Positions 10,226-20,572 of a DNA stretch of 64,000 nt are shown here, in pieces (the stretch's first letter is position 1; each line of letters starts with the position of its first letter). The position numbers were made by a program, and so were the translations under genes. Below the pieces are notes generated by a model. It did not search any database and was not told the origin of the DNA. It saw only the letters and a list, made by a program, of their open reading frames with translations. The DNA is from Lingula anatina (taxonomy: Eukaryota; Brachiopoda; Lingulata; Lingulida; Lingulidae), in the NCBI RefSeq assembly GCF_001039355.2, contig NW_019775400.1:250841-314840 (forward strand), given 5' to 3'.

Positions 10226-12153
10226 TCAATTATGCCAGCTGAGGGTTGCATAAATCACCGAAGTCACCTCACCCGAAGGCAATAATTGTATAGAAGTTAC
10301 CTTTAACCAGGCTGCAGCAAATTCCTCAAAGGGGACTTGGCCGTCGCCTAGAAATAAAAATAGAAAGTTTTTTGAAAAAGAATTCTGAAATTAGATTTTC
10401 AATCTGGAAAATATTGCTGACTTGAGCACGTCCATCTGCGATACTTCTGTTACCTTATCTGTTCTCTGTTTTTTTTATATCCTTCAAAACGCACACACGG
10501 CATCAGAGCAATTAAAGAAAGGTTTACAATGATTAAGTTAATTGTTTGATTCATTTTTCTTAGGTTCTTAAATGCATATTACTTACACGCACAGCTTATA
10601 TGAAACAAAAAATAGACACATGAACGGTTCCCAAAGTGACATTCACCTGAATATAATTACTTATCCAGTTAATTCTGAGAAATATTTGAAGCCATAAAAA
10701 GGAACTGTCAGAAAATGAATCTCATAACATAATAAGAGCTATTACCGTTGGCATCATACTGATTAAAGATACGTTGCAGATCTTCGCGGGTAATTTTACC
10801 GTCCTCAGCAGCGGCAGCCGCAAATACCTGGGCACCATTTGTACCTGGCCAGTGAGCTAAGAACTCGGTCTGGGTGACCTCGCCGTCCTCTGAAACACAG
10901 CGGTGAAACAAGAATGAAAATCATATCTGGGATGGAGCCAGCAAACTCCAGTGGTGTTACTACTAAATATAGCTCCTATGGCACTGGAATTGTTGTTTAG
11001 GACATCCCCCCCAAAAAAAAAAAAAAAAAAAATATATATNNNNNNNNNNNNNNNNNNNNNNNNNNNNNNNNNNNNNNNNNNNNNNNNNNNNNNNNNNNNN
11101 NNNNNNNNNNNNNNNNNNNNNNNNNNNNNNNNNNNNNNNNNNNNNNNNNNNNNNNNNNNNNNNNNNNNNNNNNNNNNNNNNNNNNNNNNNNNNNNNNNNN
11201 NNNNNNNNNNNNNNNNNNNNNNNNNNNNNNNATAAGATGATGAAAGGTTATTGCCCCCCTCCCCCCCCCTCCCCCGTTCACACAAGTTCTATTGACTTGT
11301 TCGAGGGCTCAGACAGACAGACACGAATTTTCCGTCATATCACAGAGGATTGGGTTTAACAGCTTGTAGACATTGAATGGCAATTACTGTCAGTCTTTGC
11401 CTTGGCCGCTATACTATGCTTGATAACAAATTAACACATGAAGCCAAAGTTTAACACACTACATGTGTTCATTTTTTAAATTATTCAAAATATTCAGCAC
11501 CATGCCAGTACTTACTGTTGTCGTCAAACATTGTTAGGAGGTGGAAATATTCGCCCCGAGTCATGATACCATTGCCGTTTCTGTCCACCAAATTGAACAG
11601 TTGCTGTATTCTAATCGTTACTTGAGTCCTGTGAAATGGAGAATTGTTCTTCAAAAGATCTATCGCAAACACGCTGTTACACTGGGCTTGCAATCGCTTG
11701 GAGAACAAATTTTCGCCCACTTCAAAGTTGGAGGGTAAAACAATATTCATGGTCAATAATAATCTTGATATAGCAGTCATGTTCTGTTGCCGTGCAGGTC
11801 CAGGGCCTAATTTCATACAAATTAAGTGTACACTTCAAAGAAAAAAATCAGTCGCGAGGGATAGACTAGCACAAATACAGGTTGTGGGGTGGGGGACGAG
11901 GCAAAAGTTGCACATCAAATTTTTACTGGTAATTACCATAAACAACAACTGGACAAATGAAAACTGGACTTTATGGAGACTAAACCATGCACAGGGTCGG
12001 TTTATTATTATTATTTTTATTATTTTCTTTCAATCTTATACTACATAAAGAAAGGCGCTCTTCATAGCATGCATATCTTCTATAAAAATTCTATTAAAAA
12101 ATTCATAGGCTCCAAATATGTACTTACGAGGTAGTAGCCAAAGACCCAGTGAT
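10226..12153 (-). CDS. Secreted-type EF-hand protein, copy 2 (or second half of one gene)
   Basis: Exons on the minus strand: 12153-12128, 11628-11516, 10889-10746, 10347-10226 (TGA 10228-10226). All have GT-AG ends and matching phases (2, 1, 1), giving about 134 residues. EF-hand loops: DRNGNGIMTRGE and DDNKDGEVTQTE look functional; the third (AAAAEDGKITRED region) has lost the calcium ligands at loop positions 1 and 3; DANGDGQVPFEE looks functional. The exon structure is the same as in the neighbour at 12832-15257, so this is a tandem duplicate. The first exon (ITGSLATT) has no ATG. Read without its acceptor it continues upstream as KLRWILLSFQ, like a decayed signal peptide. It is also in phase with splicing from copy 1 after base 12847. 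A 192-base gap lies in the 11515-10890 intron. The readthrough tail after WLK could instead be a donor (AAG|gtaact). Confidence 0.7.
11040..11231. other. Assembly gap (192 N)
   Basis: It lies between a C7A20 tract (11006-11032) and a C-rich tract (11256-11274). It falls in an intron of EF-hand copy 2, and the exon phases on both sides agree. Confidence 0.99.
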
Positions 12154-12831
12154 CTGAAATGACAGGAGAATCCATCTCAATTTTGATATACATGTACATG
12201 GTATTTAGATATTTTCAACTTTCTTTCACCAAATTGTGCAATAAGGATGACATTTTATCCTTGCAAATTCTGGAGAATTGGAAACCATTATCAATTATAG
12301 AAATTTGACTACTTTTAAGGTTTCCAATTTCTGCAGAATTTGCAAGGGTAAAAAGGTCATTCTTGTGGAACAAATTGGTAAAAGAAAGTTGGAAATTTCT
12401 TAATTGCATTGAAATTGAGATGAAAAAAGAAGTCGTTTTTATTGACCGCCCTGTAAAAGAGTATGGTTGAATGGTTAAATGGCATTTGTTGAGAATTAGA
12501 AATAATTATTAAGTAGTCTTGAGCGGTTTTATAGATCATAATTTTCTGGTGGGGGGTCGGAAAGGTAATTAAACTGTGCTAGGATGATAAAGGCAACTGT
12601 GGGTTCAACAAATGGCGTTAACAGTTCTTTTTTCACCGTGGCTAACATATCATAACATGGCGTTATCAGAATGATGTAAGCAACCGTATACAGACACCCT
12701 ACAAATAGCGAATCACATGCCTGTACAACCGTGCCCAAATTGTCAACAAACGTTAGCCCCTGTTAAAACTTGTTACTACAGCTTGGAGAACAGTGATTCT
12801 TCTTCCTCGGAAAATCTACACTGCATTTATG

Positions 12832-15257
12832 TCAAGATAATTTTACCTCGTTCCATTTGGCTCTAAACTCGGCCTTAGAAACTTCGCCGCTTCCTAGATA
12901 GAAAAAAATACCACTGTGTTAAAATAAAGAAGTAAAAAAATAATACATAAACATGGCATGTATTGAGGTTCATTTTATGGCTGGTAGCGGAGAAAAAATG
13001 AATTTAACTAAATAACCTCCAGCAGGGAGGCAACTGTTGTGCCTCCTTTCGACTACAGTTATGGCGTGGGCGCCGTTGGAGGCTCAAGGAAGCCACAGTG
13101 GCCGCTCGAAGTTCTACAGGAAAAGTCTTCATTTTTCGCTCACGTTGATTTTACACAGAGATGGAATTTCTGGCTTGGCAACTGAGCACGCTGGTCTTAT
13201 TTTTGGTCGCACAAAGAGGCACACGGCTGTCACAAAGGTCGCACCTTTTTGTAAAGGGGGATCTGAGCAGGCGGACAGATTGACAACAACTAAGTTATGT
13301 CGAAAAGAAGATAATAAAGCAGCAATGGTAATATAATATAGCAACATTTTCTTGCAAGGTATATAGCTGGGCATGCTCGTATACAATACGTTTAACCATT
13401 ATTTTTATAACTGTTGTTCTTGTTGTTGTTATCCAGTCCTATTATCAAATCTCGTATTCCAAAATGATGTAATTTTAATTTTCCATAACTGAACTTACCA
13501 TCAGCATCAAAAGCGACAAAGACCGCGTCCACGTCAGTGGGCGTAATTGCACCGTTCGCGTCGCCACCCGCAGCGTCAGTCAGGTCGAAGAGTGCCTTCG
13601 CAGCTTCTGGGGAGGACCCTGTCTTGGTAACCCAATTGGTGACAAACTCATTCTCCGACACACTGCCATCATCTGGAACAAATATAAAGGTTAGCAAATT
13701 TGCAAAGGGCATTTCATGGAGAAAGGTACGCCAAAGGTCAAATTCACGGCCACAAGATTGACAGTGTATGATTTCCTATCCACGTTTAATATTAACTATG
13801 GGTATACATGTATCTCTGCTAATTTTGGAGTAATTCACATTTAATTTGGGGACCTTAACACCATCGTGCATTGGGTTGTAATTTTTGAAATAGAGCACAG
13901 AATAGTACAGAAAACAAAAAAGGCCAAAGTGTCCAGTTTTGTGCTTGACAAGCTCTACAAAATGAAACAAACAAGTAACAGTTCTTGAGTAAGAGAGAGT
14001 TTTCCATTTTGGCATTTAATGACCGCTTCCACCGTGGAAATGCACCGATGGACCATAATTTCATGAAGATAAAAGGAGACCCCAAGTGTAACTTCTCACC
14101 ATAATAAAAAAGCATAGGTCTATTTAGTTTCTAAAAATCGACACAAATATATTTTTCATAGGCCTAAATAATTATTTTTCTGCAAAATATTGGCCCATTC
14201 GACCTTAAAATATAGGTCAAAGGTAAAATCTAAGGTCACATTTGAAATCTCCACAAATAACTTTCGGTCAGACTTCTATAGTAACTTGAATTTCCCATAG
14301 TCCCAAATCAAGGGGTTCAAGATTATATGTGACCTAATTTCAAGAGATGAGAACACAGGTCCCTGTTGTCTAGAAAGAAATGCGGTAACGGTGACTTGTA
14401 TCCGCCGACATGACGCTGAGCCAGCGGAGCTCACGGAGCCGGTGTAACGTGACAGAGAGTCCCCCCTAATATAGCGTCCGCTTCCCAATGATTTGCAATT
14501 GTACAGGCAAGCCTCGCCTTAGATTTTGACCCACTTAGGTCAGGCTAGCCCTAACCATTATAACTAAATGGAGGGCGAACTTTCTGGTACACGGACCCTC
14601 AGTTGCGTTAAACGGGACAAAACGGGTCGGAACTGACAAACTGAGGCCGATCTCTCTTCGAAATAATACTTGTAAAATCATTTCTTCATGTTTTGTTTGA
14701 TTTTAACGGCAACGTGCTTTCAATTGAAAAAATCACGGATGCATATAAGATACACTTCCCGTTACTTAGAAGGAGCAGGTATTCCAAGACCATATTGAAA
14801 ATGAAGAGAACTGGTGAAAGGTTCGCTGCTCATGTATTGAATCTTTACCATGATTTTGGACTTTGTTATTTCAACAGGAAATGCTGTTGTGCAGAGAGAC
14901 AGAAACAACTGCCTACCGTCGTCATCAAATGAAAGGAATACGGCCATCAGTTCGGCCTTTTGGATGGAGTCGTCCTTGTTGGCATCCACCAAGCTAAACA
15001 GCTGGTCGATCCTGTCCTGGCAAAGAGCAAACCTGAAGATAAAAAAGAATATATACTACTCAGTATGAAATTAATCTACGAAAGGTTAAGCTAAACGCAG
15101 GCGTGGACATAGCTTCTCCTATTTCAACGTATCTTTGAGCATATCAAACTGATTTTTCAAAACAATGCACATAAGTTAAACCAAGAAAAATCAGAAAAAA
15201 ATAATAACCTACCCTATAAGACCTAAAAATACCAAAAACTTCATGTTTCTGTATTTA
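12832..15257 (-). CDS. Secreted EF-hand calcium-binding protein, copy 1
   Basis: Minus-strand exons: 15257-15213 (ATG at 15244-15242), 15032-14917, 13672-13499, 12893-12832 (TGA 12834-12832). Phases agree at every junction and give 127 residues. The N-terminus MKFLVFLGLIGFALCQDRID is a clear signal peptide, so the product is secreted or luminal. EF-hand loops: DANKDDSIQKAE, DDDDDGSVSENE, a lengthened non-canonical third loop (DAAGGDANGAITPTD) and DADGSGEVSKAE. Pairs of hands split across exon borders suggest two EF lobes, as in calmodulin-like proteins. I cannot name the family; secreted EF-hand proteins of this size are known in invertebrates, for example in extracellular matrix. A 5' UTR exon probably ends at 15729 (GATCCAA|gtaagt). 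The last exon could also donate at 12847 (GAG|gtaaaa), in frame with the copy 2 exons. Confidence 0.8.
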
Positions 15258-15796
15258 CTGAAATGAAACATATATGATTTACATATTATAAAATATACGT
15301 GCAAATTCGGTTTTGAAATGAAAGTATCCTACATATCTTTATTTATATCATGCATTAATACATAATTATATTAACAATATGTGAATGCAAAATATACCTG
15401 GTGTCAAGAAAAACGCTCCGATTTTAATTTTTCACATTGTATATAGAATATTATTTAGCAAAATCTAATGCATTACATCTTAATGATATTGGCACTTGGT
15501 CATAAAAGATTCGTCTTATTAGCTTTCGTAAAGCCTATGTAGCGACCAGTACAAAAGTACTTCGTGCCGAAGTAAAGGGTTACGATCGGTCCGGAAAACC
15601 CTACAACAAGAAACTTTGATAAACACACATGCAACTGAATGTACAGATTCCACAATGCAAGCACTCTAATTTAAATTCAACTTCCCGCGTCCAAGAAAAA
15701 ACTTCATAAAAAATCATAAATCACTTACTTGGATCCTGCACCAATTTCGAACGATACAAAAACTAAGTCAACTGACCCATTTACCTAGGACACAAG

Positions 15797-15806
15797 CTTT
15801 TATATA
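15797..15806 (-). promoter_or_regulatory. TATA box of EF-hand gene copy 1
   Basis: TATATAAAAG on the minus strand. The predicted start near 15770 is followed by a short leader and a strong donor at 15728 (gtaagtga), then by the acceptor 13 bases before the ATG. No comparable promoter with a usable start codon was found before copy 2. Confidence 0.55.
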
Positions 15807-16124
15807 ACAGATCGTGGTCTGGAGTCATTACGTGTCACGCCTTATGCAAATTATCTTCACACTTTACTGTGACGCTCTCACGGTCGAAAAGTAGTCTCAA
15901 GGACGATGAACAGACGAAGCTGAACCTAGGGATGTGGGCAATTGCACATCACGACCGTGGTACCATGCGATAATAGCTTTTTATTGGCATATATTGGTTT
16001 GAGTTCTGATTGTTAAAGGATGAATGTTAATTGCACTCATTCCATGTCTGTAAGCCCCTTTTGTTTCACCTATTGGTTTTCGATAACACCAACCCTCTTT
16101 AGAGCCGTATTTGGCAACCATGTT

Positions 16125-16163
<39 letters not shown>

Positions 16164-18488
16164 TTTTCAGTTCGCTTGACCAATATCACGCTAATCAGAC
16201 AAAAAAATTATGATGAGAGAGGTCCTGTGGAAATACAGAGGGACTGGGGGCGGGGCTGTGCCTGGAGTGAATGATTCTATTTTTTTTTTTTTTTTTTTTT
16301 TTTTTGAAATGTTATATATAAAAATATAATTCCAAATATTAAATTGAAGATACTTGATTTGAGATCTATTCTGTCGTGTTCATTAAGTTTTTGGAATGAA
16401 GATGAATTGAGTTTTCCCTTGTAGATTATGGCAAGATGTCATTTATTCTAAAAAGTTAAATCGACAAATCATTATATAGTGTTGATTTAGTTTCGGGAAT
16501 GACCATTAATAATGACTTCAATATTTGGGCATGATTGGGCGGGCACATGTATTTTTTCATTAGAGAGTACCCAATTTAAAATAATTTGGATGATCATTTC
16601 TTATATAAACCTGACTCTTCATCTTTGTATGTCTGTACAGCACTCACATTAAAGTCGTCACACTAAACAATTTTAAACGTGATTTAACTCATGCCATATG
16701 CATAGACCACAGAACGACGGTCTATATTCAAATGCTATTGATGAGTGCCACTGTGCACATGAAACGTGTCTCTGAGTAAATTCGCCCAATTGACAGATGT
16801 TTCCCTTCTTAATCGATAGTATTAGGATAGGCTTCAGGTGACTGAAGATTGACCTTAAAGACACGAGGAGATTTAACCACGCTTGTACGTGACTGTAAAA
16901 CGCCCCCCTTTTTACGTACATAACCCATAAACCCCTTATCAGATGTCTGCTACATGTGAATAATTTCTAGGACGAATGTTGACCACCCACACGTTCGTCT
17001 TAATCCTTAAAACGAAAAATACAGATAACAACTTTCAAAGAAGAAATGGAGATTGGTGGACCGTAAGGTTATATTCATAAGCTAAGCAAACAGCTCGATG
17101 ACTTTTGACAACTTTTTCGGCGAATTTTCTTTGGTTTGGCATTATTTTAAGAAAATTAAATGTTCACAGAAAATACGAATTTGGGACATTTGCAAATGCG
17201 CACAAAGGTTATATGATAAAATGCCAAAACCAGGTGCAAACGTCTGTTCGGGGTGTACATGTAGTCATACACATACAGCTGTATGCTAAATTAAATACTA
17301 TAATCTAAGTGGAATAGCTGTATGTTAAAATAAATATTATAGTCTACGGGAATTAGAAAATAAATCTAATATTTTCCCACTCAGCACGGTTAGAACGCTC
17401 TAGACCGGTTTGCGGGTAAGGGGAAGCTCTAAGCTACTGAACAAGCTGTGCTGACAGGCTCTCGTAGTGGCGTAGGTTGATCTTAGCCAGAGATTCATCA
17501 ATGGTGTAATAATAAATAATAATAATAAAATAAAAACGATGCTAATTGTTATAACATAATGAAATGAATGGATGAATTTACGAAAATATCTAAAAGAAAC
17601 ATTTGTAGCACTCTTTTTATTTGTACTTTGTTAATTAAGAAAAAAGTTTTCGAATCCGACCCTTTGCGCTTGTGTCGGTCGACGCTACCACTAGCATGCA
17701 TCAACTCTTAAATAAAATGAACTTCACGTTTAATTAGACGTTTGGGAAGTATTTTTTGGCAAAAATAATAATTGTCACAATTTTTCTATAATTTTATTCA
17801 CTTTCCACTCCCCTTTGTTGTATTAGTAGAATACAAATATCTTGCACCATAGCGTATTCAAATTATTTAATCACGTGTGCAGCACACTGTAAAAAGGTAC
17901 TTAATACCCCCGTCATATTTCCTTATTCTTCTTGATAAGCAACAACGGGTGGGCGTTAAGAGAGAACTTAAGCACAAAAACTGAGAGAGCATTATGAGTA
18001 CCTTAGTATTTTAACAGATTTTGAGTATGAGGCGTATTCACAGTATTTACTGTATTTAATAAACTCTGTGTACATTTGTGTGCCTTTTACTTTGCACTAG
18101 TCACAAATCTTTGTTGCCATGTCCCACAATGGAAAATAAACTACTACTGCTAATACTACTTCTACCACTACTCTCCATATTAGCAACAAGTCTCCACCTT
18201 CATATCTGAGCGTTTTTAACTTAAAAGTTATCTATACCCATCCAGTCCGAGTCCTTAAAATTCCAGTCTCAGAAATATATCCACGGTGTGCCAGTAAGGG
18301 CACCTGCCCTGGGTATCACCTGAAGGGGGCACCACTGAATAGTTTTTTATGAACACTTAAGCACCTTATGTTCCCATATGGGAACATCCTAAAAGCAATT
18401 TCAGTGCTTGCCGATGTCACTTTTTGCTCTAAACATGCCCCCGTGCCTTCACCAAACCTTCTGAAGCCACGACATTTGTCCATTTCTG
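15807..18488. other. Intergenic, no gene recognised
   Basis: It separates the EF-hand promoter from the 3' end of the C12orf57-like gene. It contains a (TTTA)n run at 16123-16167, a T-run near 16280-16304 and AT-rich sequence. A possible minus-strand poly(A) signal for the C12orf57-like gene lies at 17617-17622, which is far away and therefore weak. Confidence 0.6.
16123..16167. repeat. (TTTA)n microsatellite
   Basis: About eleven tandem tetranucleotides. Confidence 0.95.
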
Positions 18489-20224
18489 TCACGACGTAGG
18501 GGAGTCCATGGCTGGAGGGGCACCCATAGGAGGCATCACTATAGACTTCAGTTTGGAATTTAGTTCTGCCACTGTGGCATCTTGCTTCTCCAGCACCTTG
18601 ATGGTCTGAGCAAATCTTATAATACCTGTGAAATATAAATGTGTAAATCTTTTTTTAATTAAAAATAGTTTTGCAATTTACTTACTGATATGATAATCCA
18701 TGAAATTACAACAGGTCCCATATTTTTAATGAAGTTAAAAGGTTTCAACAGCTTGAAATCATAAATTAATCATCTAACTGATTTATTTCAATAGCACAAG
18801 CACTGACGTTACCTGCTGTTATGCATCAATTACTTAAACCCCATTTACACTGGATGGTGTCCTTTCTGCATCACTGTGGTCATAGAAAGGAGGCACAAGC
18901 ATCACTATGGTTGCAAAATGAATGCTCAATGATCGGCCAGTTGTTTTTTTTTTTTTCTTCTTCTTACACACTATACTATGTAACACAGAAAGGACACAGT
19001 CCAGTGTACGGGGACTTTACCTAGTATATGTAATGCCAAAAACTGAGGACAAGGCCAACTTACCGTCTCCATCCCCCGGAAAGCCATATCTCTGTATAAC
19101 ATCCATTTGGATCTGAGTGGCAACTGGGAACACCATCTGCATCACCTTCATCATGTCATTGCCTGCATTGTCCCTCGCCTCCTCCATTCGGACCTGATTC
19201 TCAGGAATGTTGAAGGTTTCTAGAATGTCCCTTAGAACAACTGAAAATGAAAAGAGATTTCTGGTAACTGAGGTTTTAAATTCCAAAGAAACACGATGGA
19301 ATTGTTAGCCTGGAGCTAAGTCTAATTTTTTTTTCCAAAAGCCCCCAAATACCACCAAGTTTAGTACACTCATTCTGCGGTAGTGATCCCGTGATTTGCC
19401 CAACATGCTACTGTATATATAGATCACCAAGAGCCAGTGTCCACTAGTGGTTTGCCTAAGTTTTCAATCTTAAATGCTTCTGTAGTTATTTGGGAGGAGA
19501 AAAACACCCGGTTTGACTGGGATCCGAACCCAGGACTCTTGCAAACCGAGCGACTGCTCTCCCAACTGAGCTACCGAGCCTGGGCCAACCCCGCCGGCCT
19601 CTTCACTTTGCAGGTGGGGCCTCATTTCACCCTGTGCTAGAAATTATCCAGGCCTGATGTGATGTCACTTACAAATTATGTATGTATGTGGTGCCAGTTG
19701 CTATATTGCCAGAATAAAAAGAGAAAAGTGTTATTTACTGTAGTAACTGGTTTGGGAACAGAAACAAAATGATAATGAATATTTACGGATGGTATGTTTC
19801 AAAGTGACGAAGGACCCACAGTTACCCCAGGACGTGGATATTCATAGCCAAGAGAACTCGTGAGGCAGGGTGTTATGAGGCCTTACCTGTGGAAAGTTCC
19901 TTGCATGTTAGGCCGAAAACTGAGGCAAGGTAACGGCACTGTAACTTCTATTGCAAAGTTACGGCAAAATTGACAGAGCTGGGGTAGCGCTAACACTCGC
20001 CAATTTAGCCAAATGTTAAAACTGGCCTTAATTGGCTAAAGAAAACGGGCTTGATTTGACTTGTTTTAGTCAAATTATAATCATTTTCATAACAAATTGA
20101 CAAAAAAGTGGTGATTTGGCTAAGCGAAAAAAAATGCTAGCGCTACCCCAGCAGAGGCAACACCGCAATTCATCCACAAATTACCTTTCGCATCCTCTGT
20201 CGAAAATTCTTGAGCTGTAGCCAT
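18489..20224 (-). CDS. C12orf57: C12orf57 / protein C10 homologue
   Basis: Three minus-strand exons, 20224-20185, 19240-19064 and 18625-18489 (TGA 18491-18489), join in phase to give 117 residues, close to the roughly 126 of the vertebrate protein. The product starts MATAQEFSTEDAK. The core is strongly family-like: PENQVRMEEARDNAGNDMMK, then FPVATQIQMDVIQRYGF, DGDG, and a C-terminal LNSKLKSIVMPPMGAPP that matches the conserved LKxLxLPPM end. The human gene is required for brain development (Temtamy syndrome) and its biochemical role is poorly known. It is head-to-head with EIF3G (348 bp between the start codons). Intron 1 carries a MITE and a tRNA-like segment. Confidence 0.9.
19510..19580 (-). 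repeat. tRNA-like segment, probably a tRNA-derived SINE or tRNA pseudogene
   Basis: On the minus strand it begins GGCTCGGTAGCTCAGTTGGG, with a perfect D-arm (GCTC/GAGC, A box) and a perfect T-arm (CTGGG TTCGGAT CCCAG, B box). The anticodon arm does not fold properly and the acceptor pairs only about five of seven positions. I therefore do not call a working tRNA. It lies within an intron of the C12orf57-like gene. Confidence 0.5.
19979..20151. mobile_element. 173-bp MITE with CAGAG target duplication
   Basis: The ends CTGGGGTAGCGCTA and TAGCGCTACCCCAG are perfect inverted repeats of 14 bases, and the similarity continues inwards (tagccaaat / atttggcta). CAGAG stands directly outside both ends (19974-19978 and 20152-20156), as expected for a target-site duplication. 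It has no coding capacity. It is inserted in intron 1 of the C12orf57-like gene. Confidence 0.85.
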
Positions 20225-20572
20225 GACTGGATGGTAGCACTGTCTTGGCCAAGTTGATCAGTGACTCTTCTTTAAGTAATGTCACCAACTTTCGTATTTG
20301 TCTTGTACACAAAGACGGCAACATCAATAAACGGAAGTACAGATTTTTGGCAAGCTATAAAGTCAAATTGCTCTTGAATATAAAAGATCCTTCATGTCTC
20401 AATTTTACTATCCAATGCACAATATTCCCAGAAAAATAAGCTTTTAGATATATAAAACATGTTTCATTCAGTAGTAACCGTGTGTTCATCTTAATTTTTT
20501 TATTATGATTTTCACCTTTGTTTGACATTTTACGCGCGTTAGTACCACACTCCGCCATTTTTACCCACGAGG
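20225..20572. promoter_or_regulatory. Bidirectional promoter, C12orf57-like (-) / EIF3G (+)
   Basis: 348 bp separate two divergent start codons. Near the EIF3G start is ctccgccatttttaccc (about 20550-20566); gccatttt on the minus strand is an AAAATGGC YY1-like site. No TATA box is apparent, which is usual for housekeeping pairs. Confidence 0.55.

Noticed and set aside
10857-11285. Long frames across 11040-11231
   Set aside because: They consist mostly of unknown residues from the N gap.
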